Positions 17,843 through 27,134 of a stretch of DNA of 64,000 nt are shown piece by piece. The notes beneath the pieces are model-generated. The model saw only the letters and a program-made list of their open reading frames with translations, searched no databases and was not told where the DNA came from. The stretch comes from CAYOWK01 sp964407665 (GTDB taxonomy: Bacteria; Pseudomonadota; Alphaproteobacteria; Caulobacterales; Hyphomonadaceae). Positions within the stretch are counted from its first letter, which is position 1, and every line of letters begins with the position of its first letter. Position numbers and translations under genes: made by a program. The DNA lies in the NCBI GenBank assembly GCA_964407665.1, contig CAYOWK010000010.1, forward strand, positions 38,475 to 102,474, given 5' to 3'.

Positions 17843-20800
17843 CTACCCGCCGCTGCGCATCAGTTCCTTGTCGTCTTCGGTCAGCGGCGTCGCCAGCCTG
17901 GCGGCTTTCGGGTTTACCCAGCGCTCGACGGCGTCGACGATCGAATAGACGACCGGCACCAGGACGAGCGAGAGGATGGTGGACGAGATCAGTCCGCCGA
18001 TCACCGCGATGGCCATCGGCTGACGGAAACCGGCGCCCTCGCCGATGCCCAGAGCCGTAGGCAGCATGCCTGCGGACATTGCGAGCGTCGTCATCACGAT
18101 CGGACGCGCGCGCTCGCGGCAGGCTTCGAAGATCGCGTCGTAGGTGGACTTGCCGCGGTGCTGGGCCTCGATGACGAACTCCACCAGCAGGATGGCGTTC
18201 TTGGCGGCGATGCCAAGCAGCAGCACGCAGCCGATCATGACCGGCATGGAGATTTCGCGACCCGTTACCAGCAGGGCGAGGAACGCGCCAGAGAACGACA
18301 GCGGCAGGGACGCGAGGATGACGATGGGTTTGAACACCGACCGGAACAGCAGCACCATGACCGAGTAGATCAGCGCCACGCCGGAGAGGAGCGCGATGAC
18401 GATCCCCCCGAACATCTGCGCTTGAGCCTGTTCGTTCCCGACCCGGGCGCGCTCAACGACAGCGCCGCCTTCCCGCTCGGCCTTGAGGATGGCCTTCATG
18501 GTTTCGGTGTTGTCGACAGCGGCCGTGGCCTGGCCCGAGGCGATGCCCGGAGCAAAGTCAGCCTGCACCGAGGCCATCCGCTTCCTGTAGAGCCGCGAGA
18601 TGGTGCCCGGCCCGGCCTCGAAGGACAGGTCAGCGACCGCGCCGAGCGTGGTCGTGCCGCCCGTATTCGTCGGGACCCGCAGGTTGGCGAGCTCCGAGAG
18701 GTTTGTCCGGGTTTTGCTCGGGAGACGAACCCGGATCGGCAGGCGGCGCTGGCCCTCGGAGAATTTGGGCGTGTTGGCTTCGATATCGCCGGTCGTGGCG
18801 ATACGCGCCACCTGGGCGATGGCGTCCGTGGATACGTTCAGGCGCGCCGCTTCCGCTGTGCGCGGCCGGATGATGAGTTCCGGTCCCGGAGGCTCTGGCG
18901 ACAGGCGGGGATTCTGAATCTCGGGGAGATCTTTCATCTCGTTCAGGAGATTGCGCTGAGCTTCGTCAAGCGCCGCAGCGTTTTCCGACGTCAGGATGAT
19001 GTTGACGTCCGACCCGCCGGGCCCACCGCCACTCATCAGCGCCGTGACGCGAACATCGGCGATCTGCTTCAGCTGCGGGCGGATGTGCTGTTTAAGCTCT
19101 TCGGTCGACATCTTGTGCTTGTCGACCATCACCAGCGTGATGGAGCCGGAGGTCATGCCGGAGCCGCCGCCGCCGCCGTTGGCCTGGGCCGCCGAACCGC
19201 CAGCCCCACCGGTGCCGATCGAGATGAAGACGTCCTCGGTATCCGGCTGGCTCATCAGCAGGTCGTTCAGTTCCGCCGACGCCCGCTCCATCTGTTCACG
19301 CGTCGTGCCCGGAGGCGCGTCGATGTTGAACACGATGTAGCCGGGATCCTCGGTGGGAATGAAACCCAGAGGAAGATTGGCCGCGCAGAAGATGCCCCCG
19401 AAGAAGGTCAGGCCGCCGAAGGCGCAGGCGATGATCGGATGGCGCAGGGACCACACCAGCGTCTTCTCGTAGTAGCCCGGCAGTTCGCGGGCGTCGTGGA
19501 CGTGCTTCGGCGATTTGAGGAAGTAGGCCGCCATCAGCGGCGTGACGAAGCGCGCAACGGCCAGCGAGAAGCCGACTGCAACGGCGACGGTGATGCCGAA
19601 CTCGATGAAGAACTGGCCGGCCATGCCTTCCATGAACGACACGGGCAGGAACACCACGGCGATCGCCGCTGTGGTGGCGACAACCGCCAGACCGATGGCG
19701 TCTGCGCCCTCGATGGCCGCACGGAAGGGCGTGTAGCCTGCCAGCGTCCGTTTCTGGATGTTCTCGATCTCCACAATGGCGTCATCAACGAGGATGCCGA
19801 TGACCAGCGTGAAGGCCAGCAGCGTCACGACGTTCAGGCTGAAGCCGAACATGTCGATGACGAAGAAGGTCGGGATCAGCGAAAGCGGCATGGCCGCGGC
19901 TGCGATCAGCGTTGCGCGCCAGTCGCGCAGGAACAGGAACACCACCAGCGCCGCGAGGAACATGCCCTCAATCAGAACCGCCTCGGTGGCGTGGAAGTTG
20001 GCCTTGGTGTCGTCCGTGATCGAGAAGATCTTTGTGATCTCGAGACCGGGGTTTGCAGCCTCCAGGCGGGCGATCGCCGCGAGTACGCCTCGTTCGACCT
20101 CGACCTCGCTGGCGTCGTCAACCTTGACGACGTTGAAGCCGGCCACGGGCCTGCCATTGAGACGCGCGAACGCCCTCTCCTCGCCTGAACCATCGCCGAC
20201 ATCAGCGACGTCCTTCAGGCGCACATAGGAGCCCGACCGGACCGGAATTGTCAGGTTGCGCAGCTCTTCGATCGTGTCTGCCTCGCCGAGAACGCGCGTG
20301 GTCGTTTCCGCCCCGCCCACTTCGGCGCGGCCGCCGCCATAGTTGCGGAACGAGCGCAGGAGCGCGTTGTTCACATCCGCCGCAGCGACGCCGATGGCGT
20401 TCATGCGGACAGGGTCGAGCGTGACGTTGATCTCGCGGTTGACGCCGCCGACGCGCGACACCTGGCCAACGCCGCGCACCGACTGCAGCTCGCGTGCGAT
20501 ACGGTCGTCGATGAACCAGGACAGATCTGTCGGCGACTTCGCCGGATCGCTGACAGCGAACGTCATGAGCGTGCCGCCGGTGAAGTCGAGCGCGTCGACC
20601 CTCGGCGGCTGGATGGACTGCGGGAGTTCGGACCGGATCTGGCTGACCCGCGCCTCCACGTCGTCCTTGGCTTTCTGAAGGTCGGTGCCGATCTCGAATT
20701 GCACGATCGTCGTGGAGACGCCCAGGACAACCGAGGACTGCAGGATCTCGATGCGCGGAAGCCCTGCGATCGAGTTTTCGACCAGACGCGTGACCTGGTT

Positions 20801-20986
20801 TTCAAGTTCGGTGGGCGCTGCGCCTTCCTGGATGATGGTCGCGACGACCATCGGGAAGGAGATGTTCGGGAACTGCTTCACCGGCAGGCGCGAGTACGAA
20901 TACACGCCGGCAAAGATCATCAACGCGAAAACGACGACGACCGGAATTGGATTCCGGATCGCCCAGCTCGAGATGCGCAGGTTCAT
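17843..20986 (-). CDS. RND multidrug efflux transporter, inner-membrane permease (HAE1 family)
   Basis: 1047 residues, the size of AcrB/MexB-type pumps. The N-terminal signature (NPIPVVVVFALMIFAGVYSY...LPVKQFPNISFP), two large periplasmic loops and the duplicated membrane halves are all present. The first membrane half includes GILVDDAIVEIEN and GFSLAVARFVTPL. The second includes GIAAKNAILLVEF, GEGAGFRQPMAIAVIGGL and LVLVPVVY. It expels hydrophobic compounds using the proton gradient. The start codon overlaps the stop of the adaptor gene (TAATG), so the two are translationally coupled. No outer-membrane channel gene is in the window. Confidence 0.96.
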   Translation of the reverse strand: MNLRISSWAIRNPIPVVVVFALMIFAGVYSYSRLPVKQFPNISFPMVVATIIQEGAAPTELENQVTRLVENSIAGLPRIEILQSSVVLGVSTTIVQFEIGTDLQKAKDDVEARVSQIRSELPQSIQPPRVDALDFTGGTLMTFAVSDPAKSPTDLSWFIDDRIARELQSVRGVGQVSRVGGVNREINVTLDPVRMNAIGVAAADVNNALLRSFRNYGGGRAEVGGAETTTRVLGEADTIEELRNLTIPVRSGSYVRLKDVADVGDGSGEERAFARLNGRPVAGFNVVKVDDASEVEVERGVLAAIARLEAANPGLEITKIFSITDDTKANFHATEAVLIEGMFLAALVVFLFLRDWRATLIAAAAMPLSLIPTFFVIDMFGFSLNVVTLLAFTLVIGILVDDAIVEIENIQKRTLAGYTPFRAAIEGADAIGLAVVATTAAIAVVFLPVSFMEGMAGQFFIEFGITVAVAVGFSLAVARFVTPLMAAYFLKSPKHVHDARELPGYYEKTLVWSLRHPIIACAFGGLTFFGGIFCAANLPLGFIPTEDPGYIVFNIDAPPGTTREQMERASAELNDLLMSQPDTEDVFISIGTGGAGGSAAQANGGGGGSGMTSGSITLVMVDKHKMSTEELKQHIRPQLKQIADVRVTALMSGGGPGGSDVNIILTSENAAALDEAQRNLLNEMKDLPEIQNPRLSPEPPGPELIIRPRTAEAARLNVSTDAIAQVARIATTGDIEANTPKFSEGQRRLPIRVRLPSKTRTNLSELANLRVPTNTGGTTTLGAVADLSFEAGPGTISRLYRKRMASVQADFAPGIASGQATAAVDNTETMKAILKAEREGGAVVERARVGNEQAQAQMFGGIVIALLSGVALIYSVMVLLFRSVFKPIVILASLPLSFSGAFLALLVTGREISMPVMIGCVLLLGIAAKNAILLVEFVIEAQHRGKSTYDAIFEACRERARPIVMTTLAMSAGMLPTALGIGEGAGFRQPMAIAVIGGLISSTILSLVLVPVVYSIVDAVERWVNPKAARLATPLTEDDKELMRSGG

Positions 20987-22122
20987 TACTGGACCTTTCC
21001 GGCATCGGCCGTCGCGGCCGCCGCGTCTTCGGATATCGGCTGGATGACGTCGCCATCCAGCGTGAAGGCGGCGCCCGTCGCCAGCACGCGCGTGCCGGCC
21101 GGCGGCCCCTCAACGACCTGAACAAAATCACCATAACGTTCGCCGAGCGTGACGGGCGTGCGGCGGACCTGGTTGTTCTGGTCGACCACCATCAGGACCG
21201 GACCGCCCGCCTCGTAGCGAACCGCACTGCCGCGCACGGTCACCGTTTCGCTGGCGACGCCGTCAAAGGTCGCCTCGGCGAAACTGCCGGGACGCAGGGC
21301 CACGTTGTAGCCCATCTCGATCCGGACGCGTCCGAGGTTGGTGTTCTGGTCGACGCGCGGGGAAACGAACCGCACCTTGCCCTGGAGCGACTGCCCTGTC
21401 GGAAGATGAACCGTGGCCGTGTCGCCAACCTTGATGTCGGCGAGACGACGGTCAGGCATTTCAGCGTCGAGTTCGACGAGGCCGTCGCGGGCGATCCGGA
21501 AATAGGGGGTCGCGGAGGCGACTGTAGAGATGTCGCCCGGGCGGATGGCCCGCTGGAGAATCACGCCGCCTTCGGGCGCGCGGAGCACCATGCGCGCCTG
21601 GCGGACCCGCATCTCGTTGACAGCGGCTTCCGCCGCCATGAGAGCGGCGTTCGCCGTTTCGAAAGCGGCGCGGGCCTGATCGACCGCATCGACGGAGAGA
21701 GCGCCCGCCTTGCCGAGGCTTTCGGCGCGCTCGAACTGATTCTTCCGGAGACCAGCGCTGGCTTTCTGCTGGGCCAACGTGGCCTCGGCCTGGGCGATCT
21801 GGGCGCGAAGCAGGGTGTCGTCGAGGCGTGCGAGCGCCTGCCCCTTCTTCACCTGATCGCCCTCATCAACCATCACGTCTGCGACGCGGTATCCGGTCAG
21901 CTCGGTGCCAACGGCAACCTCTTCCCGGACAACGAGGCGACCCGTCGCACGAACGTCTTCCGACAGGTCCCGCTGGGCGATTGTCGTCACACGCATGGCC
22001 TGCGACTGGCCGGCAGGGACCGCAACGTTCGACATTTCCGCGGCGGGAGCGGGTTTCTGGCCGCAGGATCCCAAGGCGATCACGGCGCCTGCACCGAGGA
22101 GAAGAAACTTGCCGGGGTGCAT
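20986..22122 (-). CDS. RND efflux periplasmic adaptor (membrane fusion protein)
   Basis: 378-residue lipoprotein: the signal MHPGKFLLLGAGAVIALGSC ends in a lipobox. A biotinyl-lipoyl-like half domain (GYRVADVMVDEGDQVKKGQALARLD), a helical hairpin (about 100-190), the second lipoyl half (VLRAPEGGVILQ) and a beta-barrel region follow. It bridges the RND permease to an outer-membrane channel. The start at 22122 is chosen for the lipoprotein signal and an AGGA about 10 bases upstream; the frame runs 66 codons further without signal character. First gene of the efflux operon, divergent from tetR. Confidence 0.94.
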   Translation of the reverse strand: MHPGKFLLLGAGAVIALGSCGQKPAPAAEMSNVAVPAGQSQAMRVTTIAQRDLSEDVRATGRLVVREEVAVGTELTGYRVADVMVDEGDQVKKGQALARLDDTLLRAQIAQAEATLAQQKASAGLRKNQFERAESLGKAGALSVDAVDQARAAFETANAALMAAEAAVNEMRVRQARMVLRAPEGGVILQRAIRPGDISTVASATPYFRIARDGLVELDAEMPDRRLADIKVGDTATVHLPTGQSLQGKVRFVSPRVDQNTNLGRVRIEMGYNVALRPGSFAEATFDGVASETVTVRGSAVRYEAGGPVLMVVDQNNQVRRTPVTLGERYGDFVQVVEGPPAGTRVLATGAAFTLDGDVIQPISEDAAAATADAGKVQ

Positions 22123-22262
22123 GGAGCGATATCCTGTGGTGGCTGAGACTGGGTCAACGCTTCCGAACAGCCGGTCGAAGGCTGTAAGGGGCTCGGAAGG
22201 TGCGCCTTTGATCTTTATCATCGGGGAGGCCGCTGTATTTTTGCTATCTGATGCGACAGGAG

Positions 22263-22330
22263 GGAAACTCAGGCGTTTCCTTATCCTGAAATAGTGTATC
22301 CCGAAATGGTGGCAATCCAATTAAATGGAT
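22263..22330. promoter_or_regulatory. Divergent promoter region with operator-like repeats (TetR target candidate)
   Basis: The gap between the efflux operon and the TetR gene holds three elements. There is a 6+6 inverted repeat GGAAAC/GTTTCC with a 6-base spacer (22263-22280) and a direct repeat TATCCTGAAAT / TATCCCGAAAT (22282-22292, 22297-22307). There is also a 16-base near-palindrome ATCCAATTAAATGGAT (22315-22330, 14 of 16 symmetric). The last, centred close to the tetR start, is the best operator candidate. Confidence 0.5.
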
Positions 22331-22356
22331 CACAGTTTCGCGTATGACAGGTCCCT

Positions 22357-22965
22357 ATGCAGCCAAGTGACTCCACTGCCATTCAGAACGCCTCGCCCCG
22401 GGACCGGATTCTCGACGCCGCCCGGAGGATCTTCCTCGACGGCCCGCCGGAACAGGCCACGATGGATGCAGTCGCCCAACAGGCGGGCATGTCGAAGAAG
22501 ACCATCTACCGCGAGTTCAAGAGCCAGCTGGAGCTTCTGGCGGTCCTGCTGGCGGAAACCGTCGCGGATTTTGGCGCTTATCCTCCCCCCGAAGCAGACG
22601 CCGACATCGAGCTGGAACTCTACGGCGTGCTGGTGCGAGTGATCAATCACGTCACTTCGCCCCGTTCTACGGCACTGGCCCGCCTCCTGATCACCGAGAT
22701 CCGCCGATATCCCGAACTCGTGAAGCAGAATTCCGGGAAACGATACCACCTTGAGATCCTGGCGCAGTGGCTCTCCTCCCCCGCAGTCCGCAAATCCTAT
22801 GACGTCGGCGACCCCCACGAGGCGGCCTCCATGCTGTTCAGCATGGTGATGCAGGACGCGGCCTTCCGGCTGATCCTCCCTCATGCACCCAACATCCCCT
22901 GCCACGTCTTCGAAGCCCGCGCCCGCAAGGCAGCGGCCATCTTCCTGCGGGGCGTGAAGAGGTAG
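22357..22965 (+). CDS. TetR/AcrR family transcriptional regulator
   Basis: 202 residues. The N-terminal helix-turn-helix (RDRILDAARRIFLDG...TMDAVAQQAGMSKKTIYREF, about residues 15-60) is classical TetR; the helical C-terminal domain would bind the inducer. Divergent orientation next to an RND pump is the standard arrangement for a local repressor that is released by a pump substrate. The gap between them contains operator-like repeats. Confidence 0.94.
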   Translation: MQPSDSTAIQNASPRDRILDAARRIFLDGPPEQATMDAVAQQAGMSKKTIYREFKSQLELLAVLLAETVADFGAYPPPEADADIELELYGVLVRVINHVTSPRSTALARLLITEIRRYPELVKQNSGKRYHLEILAQWLSSPAVRKSYDVGDPHEAASMLFSMVMQDAAFRLILPHAPNIPCHVFEARARKAAAIFLRGVKR

Positions 22966-23043
22966 ACCGGCTTTGGCATGCGACATTTTGGCGTTCCCGG
23001 CCGCGACCGCGTCCACGGCCTGTTGGCCAACGGTTGAACCTGC

Positions 23044-23637
23044 ATGACTAGGTCTGAATTCTACCGTCTCTGCCGCGACTGGCACGGCTATCTCTCGGCC
23101 TTCGCCTTCGTCGCGCTGCTGTTTTTCGCCGGTACAGGCATTCTGCTGAACCATCCCGAATGGCTGACCGGGTCGTCGCCTGAGCCCGTCGAGACCGTTT
23201 TCGTCCTGTCGGCGGAGGACGTCGCCAGTATCACCGCCGCTTCCGAACCGGCGCGCAGACTGACAGACATCGCCGCCGCCCGCGCCGACCTCGCGGGCGC
23301 CTTCCGCGACGGCGAGGCGGTTGGCCCAGACGTCTTTGCGCGGCTTCAGGGCGTCTCCGGACAGAGCGATGTTCGCGCCAACCTCGCGACGGGCGAGGCG
23401 TCCATATTCACTGAGAAAGCAGGCCCCATCGCTGTTTTGAACGAGCTCCACCGGGGCGAGCATGCGGGAAGCCTCTGGCGCCTCGCCATCGACATCGTAG
23501 GCGGGGTGCTGATCGCCTTGTCGCTCCTTGGTTATCTCATCTTCCTGAGCCTACGCTTCCGCCTGCGAACCGCACTCGTCCTCACCGCAGGTTCGGTCAT
23601 TCTCTTTTGCGGACTTTTTCTGCTGGCGACGAGTTGA
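23044..23637 (+). CDS. PepSY-associated TM helix protein
   Basis: 197 residues with an N-terminal transmembrane helix in an RDWHGYLSAFAFVALLFFAGTGILLNHPEW context, a PepSY-like periplasmic stretch, and two helices near the C-terminus (LWRLAIDIVGGVLIALSLLGYLIFL and LRTALVLTAGSVILFCGLF). RDWHxxxG and LNELHRG motifs with His facing the membrane are typical of PepSY_TM proteins, which are often linked to iron or siderophore reduction. Here it precedes a SOUL protein and a metal/cobalamin-type ABC importer, consistent with an iron, heme or corrinoid role. Confidence 0.85.
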   Translation: MTRSEFYRLCRDWHGYLSAFAFVALLFFAGTGILLNHPEWLTGSSPEPVETVFVLSAEDVASITAASEPARRLTDIAAARADLAGAFRDGEAVGPDVFARLQGVSGQSDVRANLATGEASIFTEKAGPIAVLNELHRGEHAGSLWRLAIDIVGGVLIALSLLGYLIFLSLRFRLRTALVLTAGSVILFCGLFLLATS

Positions 23638-23733
23638 CCCGCGCTTTGCCATCACCAGCGGATGCTGTCATCGAAGGCGGTCGATAGCGGGCAGCGATCT
23701 GAACCGGATGCCAGCGCAGCGCGTATCAACGTC

Positions 23734-24357
23734 ATGCTTCACGTATTGCGAACCTTGCTTGCCGCTCTCGCCGTCACCCTGTCAGGAGCCCTGCCTGCCA
23801 TGGCGACCGAAGAGCCTGAATTCACACTGGTCCAGAAGGACGGCGCGTTCGAACTCCGGGACTACGCTCCGGTGATCCTCGCCGAAACAACGATCTCCGG
23901 ATCGGCCGAACGCGCTCGCAACGCTGGCTTCATGCCCCTGGCCGACTACATTTTCGCCAAGGATCGCAAGGGCGCCAAGATCGCAATGACGGCGCCGGTC
24001 ACGCAGGCCCCGCGCGAACAGATCGCGATGACCGCGCCCGTCTCGCAACGCGCGACCGGCGACAGCTGGACCATCTCCTTCACCATGCCGGCCGGCTACA
24101 CGATGGCGACGCTCCCGGCTCCCGCCAACCCGGACGTTCGGCTCGTGCCGCAGGCGGCCCGCCAGATGGCCGTCATCCGGTTTTCCGGCACAGCGCCTGC
24201 GTCCGCCATGAACAAGCACCGCCAGGAGCTGCTCGACAAGGTCAAATCCCTCGGCCTCGCGACCGTCGGCGAACCGGTCTTCGCCTTCTACGACCCGCCC
24301 TGGACTCTGCCGTTCATGCGCCGGAACGAGGTGATGGTCGAAGTGGCTGCGCGCTAG
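23734..24357 (+). CDS. Exported SOUL heme-binding family protein
   Basis: 207 residues from the chosen ATG at 23734, which begins a clear signal peptide (LHVLRTLLAALAVTLSGALPAMA). An in-frame ATG at 23662 would put 24 non-signal residues in front. The SOUL domain shows FELRDYAPVILAETTI, the repeated IAMTAPV segments and a C-terminal PFMRRNEVMVEV. SOUL/HBP-type proteins bind heme or tetrapyrroles, so a periplasmic heme-handling role is plausible. No strong Shine-Dalgarno is seen. Confidence 0.88.
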   Translation: MLHVLRTLLAALAVTLSGALPAMATEEPEFTLVQKDGAFELRDYAPVILAETTISGSAERARNAGFMPLADYIFAKDRKGAKIAMTAPVTQAPREQIAMTAPVSQRATGDSWTISFTMPAGYTMATLPAPANPDVRLVPQAARQMAVIRFSGTAPASAMNKHRQELLDKVKSLGLATVGEPVFAFYDPPWTLPFMRRNEVMVEVAAR

Positions 24358-24522
24358 CCACCTTCCTGGCGATCCGGCTACGCCCTGTGTCGCCGGGTCT
24401 GGTTTCCCCGCTGATCGCATCTGGACATTCCGTGCAGGGCGAACCAAGACGCGGGCGGCGGATACCCTAAGCTGACTGGACCGCCGGGAGACCCAGCCCT
24501 GCGCCGCCTCGCCCATGCATTC

Positions 24523-25368
24523 GTGATGCTGCTCGCCCTCGCGGGCGTGGCCAGCCATGCGATGGCCACACCGCCAGCGAAGCCGCAGCGCATTGTCTCC
24601 ACCAATCTGTGTATCGATCAGCTGCTGCTGCGGCTGGTCGAGCCTGAGCGGATTGTTTCGCTGAGCTATCTGTCCTTCGGCGAGGACGCGATTGCCCCGT
24701 CCATCGCTCCGCTCGGGAGAGGCGTGAAGCCAAACCGCGGCGGCGCGGAGGAAATCGTCGCCCTGAAACCGGATCTGGTTCTGGCGGGCTCGTTCTCGAC
24801 CCTCACCACCACACCGCTGCTGCGCCGCGTCGGGGCCCGGGTCATGCTGGTCGATGCAGAGACGAGCTTCGATGACATGCGCACCAACCTGCGCAAGCTG
24901 GGGGAAGCTGTAGGCGAACCTGCCCGTGCAGAGGCGGTGATTGCACGTTTCGATGCCGACCTCGCCGCCCTTCAGGCCCACATCCCGGCGGGAGAGGCCC
25001 CCATCTACGCCCAGATCAGCACCAACAACTGGATCGCGGGAAGCGGCACCCTGGACGCCGCCATCGTCAACGCCGGCGGCTTCCGTACGCTGGGTCAGGC
25101 GCTGGGTTACCTGGGCTTCCGCAGCATACCGCTCGAGGCGCTGATCCAGACCAAGCCCGACCTGATGTCTACCGCGACGCCCTACTCGGATCCGCCGGCG
25201 ATGGCGACGCAGGCCCTGATGCATCCCCTGCTGCGCCGTATGGCGAAGACGACGCCCTCGCTCGACCTGCCGACCCGTTACACCGAGTGTGCAACGCCGG
25301 ACTCGCTCATCGCTGTCCGGATGCTGGTCGAGGCGCGCGAGGCTCTGGCGGCGGGATCCGGTTCATGA
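24523..25368 (+). CDS. ABC importer periplasmic binding protein (BtuF/FecB type)
   Basis: 281 residues of the class III binding-protein fold (COG0614): an N-terminal lobe from PQRIVSTNLCIDQLLLRLVEP, a long backbone helix, and a C-terminal lobe. These proteins capture cobalamin, ferric siderophores or heme. The first standard start (GTG at 24523, followed by ATG) gives a signal without basic residues. An in-frame CTG at 24499 with GGGAGA 7 bases upstream would add LRRLAHAF and make a normal signal peptide. The permease start overlaps the stop. Substrate cannot be assigned; no TonB receptor or riboswitch is seen. Confidence 0.88.
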   Translation: MMLLALAGVASHAMATPPAKPQRIVSTNLCIDQLLLRLVEPERIVSLSYLSFGEDAIAPSIAPLGRGVKPNRGGAEEIVALKPDLVLAGSFSTLTTTPLLRRVGARVMLVDAETSFDDMRTNLRKLGEAVGEPARAEAVIARFDADLAALQAHIPAGEAPIYAQISTNNWIAGSGTLDAAIVNAGGFRTLGQALGYLGFRSIPLEALIQTKPDLMSTATPYSDPPAMATQALMHPLLRRMAKTTPSLDLPTRYTECATPDSLIAVRMLVEAREALAAGSGS

Positions 25369-26366
25369 CCGGTCGCATACCCTATGCCATGCTCCTCGCC
25401 CTGCTCGGGCTTCTGGTCCTGCTCCTGACAGCGGCCTCGATGGCCATCGGCCCGAGGGCCGCCGGCATGTTCGCCGTGTTCGATCTCCTGGCGCAGGGCG
25501 ACACCGAAACCGTCGGGCTGATCCTCAGCGAAATCCGTTTGCCCCGCACGCTTCTCGCGCTCATGGAGGGCGCCACCCTTGGTCTGGCCGGTGCGACGCT
25601 GCAGGGCTTCCTGCGCAATCCGCTGGCCGATCCTGGGGTCATCGGCGTTTCGTCCTCAGCTTCCCTTTTTGCGGTGCTCGCGCTCTACACCGGCCTGTCT
25701 GCACTGTTCCCGCTGATGCTGCCCCTGATGGCGATCGGAGGCGCCCTGCTCTGCGTGGTTCTCCTGCAGGGGCTTGCCGGCCGTGGCGGGATGCTCACGC
25801 TGATCCTTGCGGGGGCCGCGATCACCAGTCTGTGCGGCGCGATCATGGCGCTGATCCTCAACCTGTCGCCCAACCCCTACGCGGCCGCTGAAATCCTGTT
25901 CTGGCTGATGGGCTCGGTCACCGACCGCAGCATGGACCATGTCTGGCTTGCTGCGCCCTTCATGATCCTCGGCTGGGTGTTGCTGGCGGCGACCGGGCGC
26001 TCGCTTGACGCCCTAAGTCTTGGCGAGGAGGCCGCCGCCAGCCTTGGCGTCGACCTCGCCCGCACACGCATGCTCATCGTCACCGGCATCGCCGTATCGG
26101 TGGGGGCCGCGACCGCCGTCGCAGGCGCTATCGGCTTCGTCGGTCTGGTCGTTCCTCACCTTGTCCGAGGGCTCGCGGGTCACTCTCCCAGCCGCCTGCT
26201 GCCCGCCAGCGCGCTCGCAGGGGCCGCCCTCCTGCTGGCCGCAGACATCGTCGTGCGGGTTGCCGCCACCGGGCCGGAACTCAAGCTGGGCGTCGTCACG
26301 GCGCTGGTCGGCGCGCCCTTCTTCCTCTGGCTTATCCTGCGCGCCCGCACGGAGCTCGAATCATGA
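25365..26366 (+). CDS. FecCD/BtuC-type ABC importer permease
   Basis: 333 residues with about ten transmembrane helices. Family marks are RLPRTLLALMEGATLGLAGATLQGFLRNPLADPGVIGVSS near the N-terminal third and GFVGLVVPHLVRGLAGHSPSRLLP in the region that contacts the ATPase. The start (MTGRIPYAM) overlaps the binding-protein stop by 4 bases (ATGA), and its own stop overlaps the ATPase start, so the three genes are coupled. Imports cobalamin, iron-siderophore or a related ligand. Confidence 0.93.
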   Translation: MTGRIPYAMLLALLGLLVLLLTAASMAIGPRAAGMFAVFDLLAQGDTETVGLILSEIRLPRTLLALMEGATLGLAGATLQGFLRNPLADPGVIGVSSSASLFAVLALYTGLSALFPLMLPLMAIGGALLCVVLLQGLAGRGGMLTLILAGAAITSLCGAIMALILNLSPNPYAAAEILFWLMGSVTDRSMDHVWLAAPFMILGWVLLAATGRSLDALSLGEEAAASLGVDLARTRMLIVTGIAVSVGAATAVAGAIGFVGLVVPHLVRGLAGHSPSRLLPASALAGAALLLAADIVVRVAATGPELKLGVVTALVGAPFFLWLILRARTELES

Positions 26367-27133
26367 GGTTCGAGGCGGCAGGCATATCGGTCGCACTTGC
26401 CGGCTGCCACATCGTGCGGGACGTTTCGTTCTCCGTGTCCCGCAGCGAATTCGTGGGCCTCATCGGCCCCAATGGTGCGGGCAAGTCCACGCTGGTGCGG
26501 GCAGCGCTCGGGCTGGCGCCGCGCTCCGCCGGGGTCGTCCGGATCGACGGCCTGGACGCCGCCAGCCTGAAGCCGCGCGACCGTGCGCGCCGCATCGCTT
26601 TCCTTCCGCAGGACCGCAGGGTCGAGTGGCGCCTGACCGCCTATGATGTCGTCATGCTCGGCCGGTTTCCACACCACGACGGCTTCGGCGGTCCGAGCGC
26701 GGCTGATCATGCAGCTGTCCAGCGGGCGCTCGAGGCGGTCGACGCGACCGATATCGCTGACAGGCCAGTCTCCGTGATGTCAGGCGGCGAACGCAGCCGC
26801 ATCCTGCTGGCGCGAGCGCTGGCCGTCGAGGCGCCGCTGATGTTTGTCGACGAACCGGCGGCGGCGCTCGATCCCTACCACCAGCTGCATGTGATGGAGA
26901 TCCTGAGAGACCGCGCACGCGCCGGCGCTGGCGTTCTCGCTGTCGTGCACGACCTGACGCTGGCTGCGCGCTACATGGACCGGCTAATCCTGCTGCAGTC
27001 CGGCGAGGTGCTGGCGGACGGTCCGCCAGCGGAGGTGCTCTCACCCGACAACCTTGCAGCCGCGTACCGGATCCGGGCTGAACACGGCGACCGCGAGGGC
27101 GCGCCGTTCATCGTCCCGGTCTCACGGCTCTAG
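26363..27133 (+). CDS. FecE/BtuD-type ABC importer ATP-binding protein
   Basis: 256 residues. Walker A GPNGAGKS, Q-loop FLPQD, signature MSGGERSR, Walker B LMFVDEPAAALD and switch His VVHDL are all present. Last gene of the three-gene importer operon, translationally coupled to the permease. Its stop lies one base from the stop of the convergent lipoprotein gene. Confidence 0.94.
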   Translation: MRFEAAGISVALAGCHIVRDVSFSVSRSEFVGLIGPNGAGKSTLVRAALGLAPRSAGVVRIDGLDAASLKPRDRARRIAFLPQDRRVEWRLTAYDVVMLGRFPHHDGFGGPSAADHAAVQRALEAVDATDIADRPVSVMSGGERSRILLARALAVEAPLMFVDEPAAALDPYHQLHVMEILRDRARAGAGVLAVVHDLTLAARYMDRLILLQSGEVLADGPPAEVLSPDNLAAAYRIRAEHGDREGAPFIVPVSRL

Positions 27134-27134
27134 A

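Noticed and set aside
18158..20188. Long plus-strand frame (676 codons) opposite the RND pump
   Set aside because: Antisense shadow with biased composition (runs of Arg, Asp, Gln, His) and no domain; the RND gene covers it fully.
24358..24522. Possible cobalamin riboswitch before the ABC binding-protein gene
   Set aside because: I see no B12-box-like conserved block (GCCACTG) in the right order; only GC-rich sequence.
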